A stretch of DNA of 35,124 nucleotides from Phocaeicola sp. (GTDB lineage: Bacteria; Bacteroidota; Bacteroidia; Bacteroidales; Bacteroidaceae). Location of the stretch: positions 1 to 35,124 of the forward strand of contig JARIAN010000012.1 in NCBI GenBank assembly GCA_029257865.1. The letters run 5' to 3'. The translations under genes were made by a program, and so were the position numbers. Positions 22,370 through 31,707 of the stretch are shown here, piece after piece. Position 1 is the first letter of the stretch. Every line of letters begins with the position of its first letter. The notes beneath the pieces are model-generated. The model was not told the DNA's origin, ran no database searches, and saw nothing but the letters and a program-made list of their open reading frames with translations.

Positions 22370-24676
22370 TTAATTGTCATTTACTTTCAAGATGCTGTTC
22401 ATCCGGCCTGCATTCTGCAACCGTTTATTGCTTTGAAAAATGGAACGTCCCCAGTTGATGTTGTATGTCAGGCTGACATACAACATATTCCGGTTGTTGC
22501 GGATCAATACATTCCGGTCGGAGGCAATGGCCTGGTTCAATTGTTCTGTTCGGTATTTGGATCCCTCTGCGAATGGAAACAGAACCCCCATCCCGACATT
22601 CAAGTTCTTCCATTTATAGCTTGCATTGATGCTGCTGTTATTTTCAGATGTTGTGACATATTGGCCTGTTAGCGATTTCATCGGTTTTCTCCAAGAGCCA
22701 TTGATTTGAAACCCTTTGTGTGTCATTGCCAGGTAAACACCATAATAGAAATTGTTCAAGGTATGTTCGTAAGCCTCACCCTTCGATTTATAATAGTTCC
22801 ATCCGCCAAACACCTGAAACATAAACAGTTTCAGCACATCTGTCATCTGTACAATCAGCTGTGCACCATAGTTTACATCATAGTCCTGGTTGTTTTCCTG
22901 AAAGACAAAGCGTTTCCTTTCGGGTGAGTAAAAAATATCTTGCTGGATGGGGTGAAAACTGCGGTCGGCCACTAGCGTCAGCACAGAGGCAAACTTTTTG
23001 TTATCCCACACCGATAAATTGATTTGATTGCGCAATGTGTTATAAGGAGTCAGCGAACGGTTTCCACGCATAATGGAGAGGGAATCGATTTCCTGTATCA
23101 CTTCTGAAAGGCTACTCAGAGAAGGGAACAACGGACGAAAATTGATTGAATACTGCAAATTCCAATACTTCTGTTGATAGGATAAAGATAAGGATGAAGT
23201 ATTGCGCCAATAATTTACCGACTCGTTTCCCTGCCGCTGTTGCTGAAACCGCAAACCTGTACCGACCGTGTAAGCAACCTTACCCATACTGCCTTGGAAC
23301 TGGACATACGGATAGGCATTGTAGTTTCTCAGATTCACTTGCTCGTCTGTTCCGTAAATATTGCTCGCATACTGGTATGTAGCACGCAAACCAGCCGAAA
23401 GGTTTACCTTCTTGCCTTCCCGCCAATAATATACCTCGCCAATCAGTGATTTCTGATTGCCATCTGTCGTGTTGTTTACTTCCGATAAAGTCTGTCCATT
23501 CAGGCGGTCTGTCAAAGTACGCTCATAATCCGTATTTCCCAGCGTACCAACCAAATTCAATTCTACCCCCTGATTGTTCTTCATCTTGCGGCTGTAAGTA
23601 AGATCAAGCAACGGGATATAGCTGGAGAAAGAAGAATGGATATCCCGCTGCCCCGTGAACTGCTGTCCCTGAAAGATCTGCTGACGGTTCCTGTTGTAGT
23701 TCGAACTAATTTGGTTATCCAATCGGACATTCACCATATCTTTCTCATTTTTATAAAGGTAACCGACGGCGATGTGATGATCCTTATATCCGAAAGGAGC
23801 AAACTCTCCCTGCTTGTCACGCATCAGCGTTGAACCATCCGGAAACGAATAAGTTTCCAGTTCATCCGTCCGGCGTTTGGAATAGTCACGGTAGTTCACA
23901 TTATAATCAATCGAGAACTGAGATTTCTTATAATTAGTCCGGAAGTTGAGGTTTCCGTTCACGAAACCAGTAGTAAACGCGCTAGTACTTCCCACAGACA
24001 GCGAAGTACCCACTCGCGGCTCTTTCAAAATGAAATCAAGCACTCCGGAATTAGAGTCCAATTCACGCATGGAGGGCAACTGGCTGTAATCCACACGTGC
24101 AATTTGCTGCGGTTTCAAAGACTTCACTTCCTGTAGACTGGCCTTCACCCCGTTGATCCGGTAAATCACTCCGGAAACCCCAGAAATTGAAATCGATTCC
24201 TGTACGGGGTCGACAAACAGCCGTGGGAGCATCATGCTTTTCAACAGGTTGAGGCTGGAAGTAGCCGCATCCACCTGCTTCATACTCGGATAAGCCATAA
24301 TCTTCCCGGTTTTGTGTACCATGCCTTGCGCTATCACCTCGACACCTCCCAGACTGACCGTATCGAGTGCTAATGATATGATTCCCAAATCCAAGTTCTT
24401 CCGCTCACTGTTCTGTATCAATGCGACATTCTTTTCATACCCCACATACGATATCTCCAACCAAAAATTATCTAGTTTCACTTCCGATTCAAAACGTCCT
24501 TTCTCGTCCGTAGTAAACCCAGTGACATACATCGAATCTTCTGTAAGCACGCGCAACGTGGCACCAGCAAGTGGTCGGTTTTCGTCTGTCGAATATACGC
24601 GTCCTTTTATTTCTTGGGCTGATAACACTCCAAATTCAAGTAAAAAAGAAGTGCATATTAGTATGTTTTTTTTCAT
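22370..24676 (-). CDS. TonB-receptor-like outer-membrane barrel protein
   Basis: A 768-residue outer-membrane protein of the OMP_b-brl_3 kind. After signal peptide MKKNILICTSFLLEFGVLSA comes a carboxypeptidase-regulatory-like domain (EIKGRVYSTDENRPLAGATL, about residues 20-100), a plug-like region (about 115-215) and a long series of amphipathic strands. Unlike SusC proteins it has no SusD partner; the next gene is a small GIN-domain protein, 13 bp away. Such receptors often carry a peptide, metal or signal and not a glycan; substrate unknown. The start at 24676 sits right at the signal peptide. Confidence 0.82.
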   Translation of the reverse strand: MKKNILICTSFLLEFGVLSAQEIKGRVYSTDENRPLAGATLRVLTEDSMYVTGFTTDEKGRFESEVKLDNFWLEISYVGYEKNVALIQNSERKNLDLGIISLALDTVSLGGVEVIAQGMVHKTGKIMAYPSMKQVDAATSSLNLLKSMMLPRLFVDPVQESISISGVSGVIYRINGVKASLQEVKSLKPQQIARVDYSQLPSMRELDSNSGVLDFILKEPRVGTSLSVGSTSAFTTGFVNGNLNFRTNYKKSQFSIDYNVNYRDYSKRRTDELETYSFPDGSTLMRDKQGEFAPFGYKDHHIAVGYLYKNEKDMVNVRLDNQISSNYNRNRQQIFQGQQFTGQRDIHSSFSSYIPLLDLTYSRKMKNNQGVELNLVGTLGNTDYERTLTDRLNGQTLSEVNNTTDGNQKSLIGEVYYWREGKKVNLSAGLRATYQYASNIYGTDEQVNLRNYNAYPYVQFQGSMGKVAYTVGTGLRFQQQRQGNESVNYWRNTSSLSLSYQQKYWNLQYSINFRPLFPSLSSLSEVIQEIDSLSIMRGNRSLTPYNTLRNQINLSVWDNKKFASVLTLVADRSFHPIQQDIFYSPERKRFVFQENNQDYDVNYGAQLIVQMTDVLKLFMFQVFGGWNYYKSKGEAYEHTLNNFYYGVYLAMTHKGFQINGSWRKPMKSLTGQYVTTSENNSSINASYKWKNLNVGMGVLFPFAEGSKYRTEQLNQAIASDRNVLIRNNRNMLYVSLTYNINWGRSIFQSNKRLQNAGRMNSILKVNDN

Positions 24677-24880
24677 ACGTACATATTTAAGTGTCACACT
24701 TGTATTGTAGGATAGTTTTATACTAAAATTACTATAAGACTAATTTCCACAACACTTTTGTATAAGGTTAATTAAAAGTACTGATAGCAATCATGTTACT
24801 CAGAAATTTGTAATATCAGAAGATTCACTTAATTTGCGTGTTGCAATAAAAATTAAACCAACCTTCATCACACATGGTCG

Positions 24881-24899
24881 CAAATATAAAAAAAAAAAA
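24881..24899 (-). promoter_or_regulatory. Promoter -7 box next to a 12-A tract
   Basis: On the minus strand TATATTTG (24888-24881) is a perfect -7 box, and 12 consecutive T (24899-24888) lie against it in the spacer. No TTTG -33 is visible. If used, the leader to the ATG at 24676 would be about 200 bases. Confidence 0.4.
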
Positions 24900-24949
24900 T
24901 ACAGTTACACTTTTTGGTGAAATATTTTCAATCATGAAACAATTTGATG

Positions 24950-25019
24950 CTCTTCATTGAATATGAAAATGGGCGGCAACTCCCCTAAACAGGGAATTGC
25001 CGTCCATTGAATTTGTTTC
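24950..25019. repeat. 70-bp hairpin repeat, copy B (terminator position)
   Basis: Second copy of the repeat at 21492-21561, differing at three bases. The stem-loop spans 24968-25008 and begins 18 bp after the stop of the winged-helix gene. On the minus strand it is followed by TTTTCATATTC, so it can act as that operon's terminator. Confidence 0.8.
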
Positions 25020-25025
25020 TTTTAC

Positions 25026-25205
25026 TTATTCAGCTGGAGCCCATTTACAGCGTACAGGAGAAACAATAGCCCCTTCTTCTTTAAGCTGTTTCATTGCTTT
25101 GTCCACCTCTTTACGGTCAAGCCCGCTAAGTTCTGCTATTTTACCTGCATTCAGTGGTGTTCCCGCTTCTTTCATTGTTGATAATACTTTTTCTTTTGCA
25201 TCCAT
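25026..25205 (-). CDS. 59-residue winged-helix regulator-like protein
   Basis: A short protein ([20 protein letters not shown]...) that reads as a minimal winged-helix domain: helix, [20 protein letters not shown] as helix-turn-helix, then [17 protein letters not shown] as the wing. It resembles the small MarR/ArsR-like regulators found in Bacteroides. It follows the Cys-rich gene by 11 bp and is probably co-transcribed with it. It may autoregulate through the perfect palindrome around their promoter (25441-25470). The single Cys close to the C-terminus could sense redox state or metal, but that is speculation. Confidence 0.75.
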   Translation of the reverse strand: MDAKEKVLSTMKEAGTPLNAGKIAELSGLDRKEVDKAMKQLKEEGAIVSPVRCKWAPAE

Positions 25206-25216
25206 AATTATAATTA

Positions 25217-25423
25217 TTAATAGTTGTTATTCCTTATATCCAAAGTTATGTCCATATAACTCCGTATACCTTCGATGTAGTCGGCATATAAAGTTTCAGG
25301 ATCCTTTCTTCTTAAAATATGGCATTTGCCACATAATTCACAGTTATGTTGACATTTCCATGCATCAACCACAAATGCACGCCGTTCTTCTTTTGTTGAT
25401 TGTTCTATTTGAGGAGGAGTCAT
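25217..25423 (-). CDS. Small Cys-rich protein
   Basis: A 68-residue protein with a compact cluster [12 protein letters not shown] (about residues 24-35), four cysteines and two histidines, suited to bind zinc or an iron-sulfur cluster. The remainder is hydrophilic and helical. I do not recognise a named family. It is the first gene of a two-gene operon with the winged-helix protein. A TATCTTTG promoter and a palindromic operator lie directly upstream. Pairing a metal-binding protein with a tiny regulator suggests a redox or metal-linked response, which is inference. Confidence 0.65.
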   Translation of the reverse strand: MTPPQIEQSTKEERRAFVVDAWKCQHNCELCGKCHILRRKDPETLYADYIEGIRSYMDITLDIRNNNY

Positions 25424-25440
25424 AGTTCTATCGCTTCATA

Positions 25441-25470
25441 TTTTAATCTTTTACAAAGATAAGATTAAAA
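25441..25470. promoter_or_regulatory. Promoter embedded in a perfect palindrome
   Basis: TTTTAATCTT (25441-25450) and AAGATTAAAA (25461-25470) are perfect 10-bp inverted arms. On the minus strand the -7 box TATCTTTG (25461-25454) lies between and across them, with start near 25447 and the ATG at 25423. This is an operator-type layout for repression. A partial third copy, AAAAGATTAC, follows at about 25474. Confidence 0.65.
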
Positions 25471-25536
25471 TTGAAAAGATTACAATTCTGACTGCTTTAT
25501 TTTATATAAAAACTATTATATGATTAATAAAAAGTA

Positions 25537-25578
25537 AAAGGACCGTATTCCAACAAAAGAAGTTAGAAACGGTCCTTT
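25537..25578 (-). terminator. Terminator after susD
   Basis: AAAGGACCGT (25537-25546) pairs perfectly with ACGGTCCTTT (25569-25578). On the minus strand it is followed by TTACTTTTTATT, 38 bp after the SusD stop codon. Confidence 0.75.
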
Positions 25579-25616
25579 CATTATTCATGAAAGAGATATC
25601 TTATCATTATTTGTTT

Positions 25617-27116
25617 TCAATTCTGTTGTATATTTGGGTTAACATCAATTTCTGGTTGTGGAATAGGTAAAGCTACACGCTTATCTGTATGTAGAATTTT
25701 GCTCGCATTATAGTTTTCCAAATCCAAATGCCATTTTCCCTTTCGTTCTATCGGGGTTTTAGTACGGAGAAAGTCAAAATAGATTAGCCCTTCTCCTACC
25801 AGTTCTTTTCGGCGTTCCTTCAATATACGTTCTATCGAAAAATGGGCATCATCTATCAATTGTCCTGCATTAGAAGTTCTTTGCGACACAAGGCGACGAA
25901 AATATTCCAATCCCTTTCCCCGTGCTTCCCCTCCAACCTTTAATCCTGCTTCTGCTGCATTGAGATACACTTCTGACAGTCTAATAATGCAGATATTATT
26001 AGTCTTTACATCACCATTTTTCCCTGGAAATTTCGTTAGGAATACCATTTGACTACGTGCTGCTTCCGGTAATTTAGGATTATTTTCCACATGCGATTTC
26101 TCCACCAGGCAGTGACGAATATCTTCTGCGTCTTCATTCAGCAAGTTCAGGAAATCTTCGGTAAGGATTAAGTTGTTCCATCCATCATCCGTTGTATTGT
26201 TTTCGTATACAGAAGGAGCACCTTCTCCTCCGGTGCCTCCTCCCCATTCCGATGGTTCTCCTGTTTCGATATAAAGTTCAAAGATAGATTCCGACTGGAA
26301 ATCTTGCCCCCATATAGTTGGATAGTTATCTTTGGTGTATAATTGGTATAATCCTCCGTTGTTTTCAATGACATCCGAGGCGCATTTAAATGCATTTTGA
26401 TAATCTCCTTTGTTTAGATAAACTCTCGAGAGCAAAGCTTGTACTCCCCAATAATTGAGATAACCATCTTTCTTGTCTTTTCTTATTCCTAACTGAATAG
26501 CCGTTGTAAAATCATTTATGACCTGATTATAGCATTCAGCAACTGTATTTCGTGATGGGGCATGATCTTTATCTGTCGGATTTAGTTCTATGGGAACCCC
26601 CAAAGAAGCACCATTGTCATTGGTAAACGGCATTCCAAACATTCGTGTGAGATTAAACAGAGCTAATCCGCGCAAGACTAATGCTTCAGCCTTTATTCCA
26701 TCGATTTCGGAAGTGGTCTTTCCGCCGGCATATTGGGATTCAATTCTGTGAATAAGATTATTTGCTTGTCGGATAACCAAATAGGGACGATTCCATGGCA
26801 AAACTACATTAAAATTGTCCGTAGGCTGCACATTATATGTATAATAAGGCACCACACGGGTCTTTCCCATGATGCGGGCTTGCACATCTACACCACGACA
26901 ATCTCCATAATACCAATAATTATCTCCGTAGTAACTGTGTTGTGAAGTTTGGCGATAAATCCCATTCAGTGCAGCTTGAATATCTTCCAATGTATTGAAT
27001 GTCCCACTTTCGGGAAGTGCTGTAGCCGGATTTAAGTTCAGCCAATCACTAGAACAAGAACAGAGCAAACTACTTGCTCCTATTAATAGATACAAGGGTA
27101 AATATTTTGTTTGCAT
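25617..27116 (-). CDS. susD: SusD/RagB-family glycan-binding lipoprotein
   Basis: A 499-residue surface lipoprotein that forms the lid over its SusC partner and helps capture glycan. The signal peptide and lipobox (ASSLLCSC, Cys about 19 or 21) are followed by the SusD-like fold: the N-terminal LNLNPATALPESGTFNTLED, typical helical repeats, and the C-terminal RRKELVGEGLIYFDFLR signature. It starts 18 bp after the SusC stop and shares its operon. Substrate cannot be read from sequence, but the neighbouring sulfatase and GH20 enzyme suggest a host-type amino-sugar glycan. Confidence 0.93.
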   Translation of the reverse strand: MQTKYLPLYLLIGASSLLCSCSSDWLNLNPATALPESGTFNTLEDIQAALNGIYRQTSQHSYYGDNYWYYGDCRGVDVQARIMGKTRVVPYYTYNVQPTDNFNVVLPWNRPYLVIRQANNLIHRIESQYAGGKTTSEIDGIKAEALVLRGLALFNLTRMFGMPFTNDNGASLGVPIELNPTDKDHAPSRNTVAECYNQVINDFTTAIQLGIRKDKKDGYLNYWGVQALLSRVYLNKGDYQNAFKCASDVIENNGGLYQLYTKDNYPTIWGQDFQSESIFELYIETGEPSEWGGGTGGEGAPSVYENNTTDDGWNNLILTEDFLNLLNEDAEDIRHCLVEKSHVENNPKLPEAARSQMVFLTKFPGKNGDVKTNNICIIRLSEVYLNAAEAGLKVGGEARGKGLEYFRRLVSQRTSNAGQLIDDAHFSIERILKERRKELVGEGLIYFDFLRTKTPIERKGKWHLDLENYNASKILHTDKRVALPIPQPEIDVNPNIQQN

Positions 27117-27134
27117 AATATTATTTTTTAATGA

Positions 27135-30100
27135 TTAAAAATTCAATTGAACTCCAAAACTAAAAGTACGCATTGCAGGAGCTTCACACCAAACTTCTCC
27201 ATTTACTGGAGTTTCCGGATCATATTTATTCCATTTGGCCCAAGTAAGCAGATTACTTCCGGAAAAATAGATTCGAGCACTTTCCATCATTATTTTTCTA
27301 GTCCACTGATGGGGAAAAGTAAAACCTAAAGTGATATTTTTCAATCGTAAATGGTTTGTGCTATGCACGTAGCGTGAATTATTTACAGCAGTTGACTTTT
27401 CGGCATAACTGAAGCGTGGTATATCGGTATGATCACCAGGCTTTTGCCAGCGGTCTAACATATAGGCAGGCAATGTATATCGGTTGGCATAGATGCTTTC
27501 ACCACCATTATCCACCATAGTAGCCAGCTTGTCAAAAGAATACCCACCCAATGAATAAGTCAGTGTAAATCCCAAGTCAACCCACTTATAATTAAGTATA
27601 TTTGTAAATCCGCCAGTAACTTTAGGGTTAGCAGATTTGTAAGCAATGCTTGTAGCTTTATTGGCATCAGTGGTCAACGAGCGGTCCAGGCTGCCATCTT
27701 CATTAATACTATTCATATAATACTCAGCCATACCGGTCTGTGGATTTACTCCTGCAAACTCTTTTACATAAAATGTATGGTATGGCATTCCTACTTTATG
27801 AATCATCCAAGTTCCTTCAATACTTTGTTTTAATTCTCCGTTGAGTGATATAATCTTATTCTTGTTGTGGCTCAAGTTGAATACGGTAGTCCAGTTGAAG
27901 TTGTCAGATGTAAAGTTTAATGTGCGGAGCTCCACTTCTATCCCTTTATTATTCAACTGTCCTACATTTGCCAAATAATTTGTGAATCCGGTGGTGGAAC
28001 TGATAGGGCGATTATAAAGCAAATCTTTGGTATCTCTGTTATAATATTCTACGGATAGAAAAATTCGGTTAAGAAGCGACAGATCAAGACCTATGTTCAT
28101 GTTGTAGTTCTTTTCCCATCCTAAATCAGGATTAGCCATTGATGAATTATAGGAACCAGAGTTTCCCATATAATTCTGAGTAAATGTATATAATCCCATA
28201 TAACCATAATAAGCACCCGGTTGATTTCCATTGACTCCATAAGAGGCACGCAATTTAAAATCTGTAAGGATTTCTTTAAGCGGCTTCATAAAAGTTTCAT
28301 TGCTAATATGCCACATGCCTGATACCGACCAAAAATTTCCCCAACGATTGTCTGGGGATAACCGGGAACTGCCATCACGCCGGAAACTGCCAGCTATATA
28401 GTAACGGTCGTCATAGTCATAATTTAAACGAGAAACATAAGAAATCATACGATAAGCCTGAGGAGACGACAAGAAACTGTTCAATACGGCTGCATTGTCA
28501 GGCTCTGTAAGTTGAGCAGATGGAAGTTTCGATTTCTCTCCTATAGCCTTATCCATCTGATAACTTTCCACCTCATAAGCCGCCAGCATATCCAGATGAT
28601 GCTTGCCTGCCAATGTACGTATATAATTGAGCGAAGTAGAAGATATCAGTTTGCCATATTCTATAAATCCCTTGGCAGTCTGTGCGTCGGTACTTGTCTT
28701 GATACCTGATGAACTGAGTGGATTCAGATATCTGGAATCTTTCTGTATGGTATAGTCATAGCTTAACATTTCTTTCAACTTCAACCCCTTTAAAGGTTCT
28801 ATGCTGGCATATCCTGTAGAAAACATACGTGTCATTCGTGTGCGGTTATAGTCGGTAAGTATATCTCGCAGCGGATTCATGGACGTTTCTGGATAGGCTC
28901 CAGTAAAGTTGCCATTTTCATCTCGAACAGTCATTGAAGGATTCATGGTCGCAGCTATACATAAATAAGGGTTGATTGAAGACCCACGTTCTTCATTCAT
29001 TTCCTGGTTCATTTGCGAAAACATTATATTAGCTCCTATTTCTCCTATTTTTCCTACTTTTTGATTAAGATTTAAGCGTGCGGAATAGCGGTCAAGACTG
29101 GAGTTTTTAGCAAGTCCTTCTTGACTGTTGTATCCAAGCGAGGCATAAAAAGTTGTTTTATCGTTACCGCCAGAAACAGAAGCTTCGTAGTCTTGATGGG
29201 TGGCCGTACGAAGCAATTCCTTACGCCAGTCGGTATATCCTAGTGCAGGACGATAGGCATATTTATCAATTTCTGAATTTGCATAGGCTATGGGATCTGC
29301 ATTTCCTTTATCTATTCCAGCATTGACAAGTCCTTCATATAAGAGTTCATAACGTTGTTCACCTGTAACGGTAGGTCGAAAATCAACAGCTGAATTTGAA
29401 AATCCTCCCGAAACGTTCAAGGTAACCTGGGCTTTTCCTGTTTTCCCTTTCTTGGTTGTAATCAAAATGACTCCATTTGCTGCACGAGAACCATACAAAG
29501 AGGCTGCCGCTGCATCTTTGATGACTGTTACATTTTCAATATCGGCAGGATTCAGCGTACTCATGATGTTAGTCTTGGAATTATTCATCTTGGCGGCATC
29601 CGCTCCACCGGTACTCAAACTTCCCGAACTGACCGGGACTCCGTCTATTACAAACAAGGGCTCTTGCGAAGCATTGAAAGACCCCATTCCACGAATCCGA
29701 ATATTTTGGTTAGCCCCCGGTTGTCCGGAACTGCTGGTTATATTCACACCAGTAGTGAAGCCTTGCAGTTTTTGCTCAACGCTCATTACAGGGATGTTTT
29801 TCATCATATCTCCTTTTAAAGTGTTGGCTGAACCTGTAAATGATGATTTGGTAAAATTACCATATCCTGTAACCACCACCTCATCTAAATTCATACTTTC
29901 AGGACGGAGTATGATATCTAGTTTATCCTTATGCGGTATTTTAACATAACTGGTTTTCATACCTAAAAAAGAGATTACTAGGATCTTGTCGTTTGGACCA
30001 ATCTCCAAACTATACCTTCCGTCCATGTCTGTTACCACTCCGTGTGATTCATTTCCTTTAACAGAGATAGTGGCACCTATCAATGGCTCGTGATCTTCGG

Positions 30101-30206
30101 CCGATAGGATAATTCCACTGATATTTCGCTGCTGTGCAAAAACTTCCATCGAAGTAGCTCCACATAGCAGAAATGTGATAATTTTGAATTTGTCTGTCTG
30201 TTTCAT
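27135..30206 (-). CDS. susC: SusC/RagA-family TonB-dependent transporter
   Basis: A 1023-residue TonB-linked outer-membrane importer. After signal peptide (MKQTDKFKIITFLLCGATSM...) come a carboxypeptidase-regulatory-like domain (GIILSAEDHEPLIGATISVK, about 30-110), the conserved box NLDEVVVTGYGN, a plug domain with IRIRGMGSFNASQEPLFVID, and a long barrel ending FGVQLNF. No STN domain is present, so signalling to an anti-sigma factor is not expected. The start is ATG 30206; the in-frame codon at 30212 is TTG. It is the first gene of the SusC-SusD pair. I see no clear TAnnTTTG promoter upstream, so another sigma factor or activator may drive it. Confidence 0.95.
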   Translation of the reverse strand: MKQTDKFKIITFLLCGATSMEVFAQQRNISGIILSAEDHEPLIGATISVKGNESHGVVTDMDGRYSLEIGPNDKILVISFLGMKTSYVKIPHKDKLDIILRPESMNLDEVVVTGYGNFTKSSFTGSANTLKGDMMKNIPVMSVEQKLQGFTTGVNITSSSGQPGANQNIRIRGMGSFNASQEPLFVIDGVPVSSGSLSTGGADAAKMNNSKTNIMSTLNPADIENVTVIKDAAAASLYGSRAANGVILITTKKGKTGKAQVTLNVSGGFSNSAVDFRPTVTGEQRYELLYEGLVNAGIDKGNADPIAYANSEIDKYAYRPALGYTDWRKELLRTATHQDYEASVSGGNDKTTFYASLGYNSQEGLAKNSSLDRYSARLNLNQKVGKIGEIGANIMFSQMNQEMNEERGSSINPYLCIAATMNPSMTVRDENGNFTGAYPETSMNPLRDILTDYNRTRMTRMFSTGYASIEPLKGLKLKEMLSYDYTIQKDSRYLNPLSSSGIKTSTDAQTAKGFIEYGKLISSTSLNYIRTLAGKHHLDMLAAYEVESYQMDKAIGEKSKLPSAQLTEPDNAAVLNSFLSSPQAYRMISYVSRLNYDYDDRYYIAGSFRRDGSSRLSPDNRWGNFWSVSGMWHISNETFMKPLKEILTDFKLRASYGVNGNQPGAYYGYMGLYTFTQNYMGNSGSYNSSMANPDLGWEKNYNMNIGLDLSLLNRIFLSVEYYNRDTKDLLYNRPISSTTGFTNYLANVGQLNNKGIEVELRTLNFTSDNFNWTTVFNLSHNKNKIISLNGELKQSIEGTWMIHKVGMPYHTFYVKEFAGVNPQTGMAEYYMNSINEDGSLDRSLTTDANKATSIAYKSANPKVTGGFTNILNYKWVDLGFTLTYSLGGYSFDKLATMVDNGGESIYANRYTLPAYMLDRWQKPGDHTDIPRFSYAEKSTAVNNSRYVHSTNHLRLKNITLGFTFPHQWTRKIMMESARIYFSGSNLLTWAKWNKYDPETPVNGEVWCEAPAMRTFSFGVQLNF

Positions 30207-30298
30207 ATACAATCGTTTATTTATCTTAATTGTAGCTCAAAAATTAAGCCATTGCTTTGGAGGGATTATATTTTTTATATTTATTTGAAAATCAAAAT

Positions 30299-30389
30299 AT
30301 TAATACTTTATATTTTGATTTTATACTGAGGAATTAATTCTCATTTTGTAGAATAATGCCTCAGTATTTTTCTTTCACAAAGTATTAAT
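30299..30389. repeat. Nested 91-bp inverted repeat between susC and the PagL-like gene
   Basis: The outer arms ATTAATACTTT (30299-30309) and AAAGTATTAAT (30379-30389) are perfect, and the inner arms ATACTGAGG (30323-30331) and CCTCAGTAT (30359-30367) are also perfect. It lies in the 298-bp divergent region. It could be a two-part operator, a cruciform, or a degenerate MITE. Confidence 0.6.
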
Positions 30390-30458
30390 CCATCAATAAA
30401 ATACGAATGCTATTGGGGAATTCTTTAAGGAAATGCGGTGTGGTTAAATTAAATCATC

Positions 30459-30466
30459 TATTTTTG
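30459..30466 (+). promoter_or_regulatory. Predicted -7 box of the PagL-like gene
   Basis: TATTTTTG matches TAnnTTTG exactly and lies 38 bp before the ATG at 30505. No matching -33 box is seen. Confidence 0.4.
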
Positions 30467-30504
30467 CAATGACAGATTTCAATATTTTAATCCAATAGAA
30501 TGAA

Positions 30505-31707
30505 ATGAATATAAATAAAACTTTGCTAGCCACGCCACTTTTGACTATGCTATCGCTGACTTGCCTGTCGGCTTCCAATACTTCCCATAAAGTAACCCAC
30601 ATGCTTGGTGTCGACTTTCGTCCGTCGTATGTATTCCCTACCCATGATTTCTTTAGAGGTGCTAATACAGCTGGGAAAAAGATTAACCAATCACTTTCCG
30701 GACATCTGAAATATGGATTTAAGTTTTCCCCCAATACTAAGATGGGGAGTTTGTATCCTTATGCTGTACAGGGTATCGGAGTTGCTTACAATACGTTTTT
30801 CAACTCCAAGGAAGTAGGAAATCCTGTTGCTGTCTATGTGTTTCAGAGTTCCAAAATAGCAAATATCACCCAAAAACTTTCATTGGATTACGAATGGAAC
30901 TTTGGAGCTTCTTTTGGTTGGAAAAAATTTGATGCGATAGACAATCCGCAAAATGTGATAGTAGGTTCTAAAATCAATGCTTATATCAATTTGGATTTCC
31001 TGCTCAACTGGCATATCTCTTCTTCAACAAATTTACTTGCTGGAATCGGTGTTACTCATTATTCTAATGGGAACACTAAATATCCTAACTTCGGGGTAAA
31101 TACTATAGGAGGGTCTATTGGTATCACACATTTTTTGGGAGGTTCTGAAAACAAATCGGATGGTCATGTCCGCTCATTGAGTTTACAGCCATTCAGGAGA
31201 CACATCAGCTATGACTTGATTGTTTATGGTGCCATCCGAAAAAAAGGGCTTTTCCCTGAAGGAGAGCATCCGGTTCTTGCACCCGGCTCTTTCGGCATCA
31301 TCGGACTAAATTTCAACCCTCTTTACAACGTTAACCAATACTTTCGCACCGGCTTGTCTTTAGATATGCAATATGATGAAAGTGCCAACATCGTTCACCA
31401 TATAGCCAATGAAAATATGCCTTCAGACCCTAATGAACTGCAGTTCTATCGTCCGAACTTTAGAGAGCAGTTTTCGGCGGGACTCTCGGTTCGTGCTGAA
31501 ATTGTAATGCCTATCTTCTCCATCAATGTAGGTATCGGAAAAAACTTTCTGTGCAAAGGAGCAGACACCAATGATTTCTATCAGACTTTTGTCTTAAAGA
31601 CTAATATTACAAAACACATATTCCTGCATACGGGTTACCAGCTGTATCGATTTAAAGACCCAAACAACTTGATGCTGGGCTTCGGGGTAAGATTTAATGC
31701 CCGATAA
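30505..31707 (+). CDS. PagL-like acyloxyacyl hydrolase family outer-membrane protein
   Basis: A 400-residue exported beta-barrel with signal peptide MNINKTLLATPLLTMLSLTC and following. The first half carries the PagL-family block GIGVTHYSNGNTKYPNFGVN, with H185 and S187 in the positions of the catalytic His and Ser of lipid A 3-O-deacylase. At the spacing where PagL has its catalytic Glu this protein has N199, so catalysis is uncertain. It is twice the usual PagL length: the C-terminal half (from about residue 215) adds another set of amphipathic strands, ending LMLGFGVRFNAR. It is divergent from susC. Lipid A remodelling is the likely field, but no function is proven. Confidence 0.7.
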   Translation: MNINKTLLATPLLTMLSLTCLSASNTSHKVTHMLGVDFRPSYVFPTHDFFRGANTAGKKINQSLSGHLKYGFKFSPNTKMGSLYPYAVQGIGVAYNTFFNSKEVGNPVAVYVFQSSKIANITQKLSLDYEWNFGASFGWKKFDAIDNPQNVIVGSKINAYINLDFLLNWHISSSTNLLAGIGVTHYSNGNTKYPNFGVNTIGGSIGITHFLGGSENKSDGHVRSLSLQPFRRHISYDLIVYGAIRKKGLFPEGEHPVLAPGSFGIIGLNFNPLYNVNQYFRTGLSLDMQYDESANIVHHIANENMPSDPNELQFYRPNFREQFSAGLSVRAEIVMPIFSINVGIGKNFLCKGADTNDFYQTFVLKTNITKHIFLHTGYQLYRFKDPNNLMLGFGVRFNAR

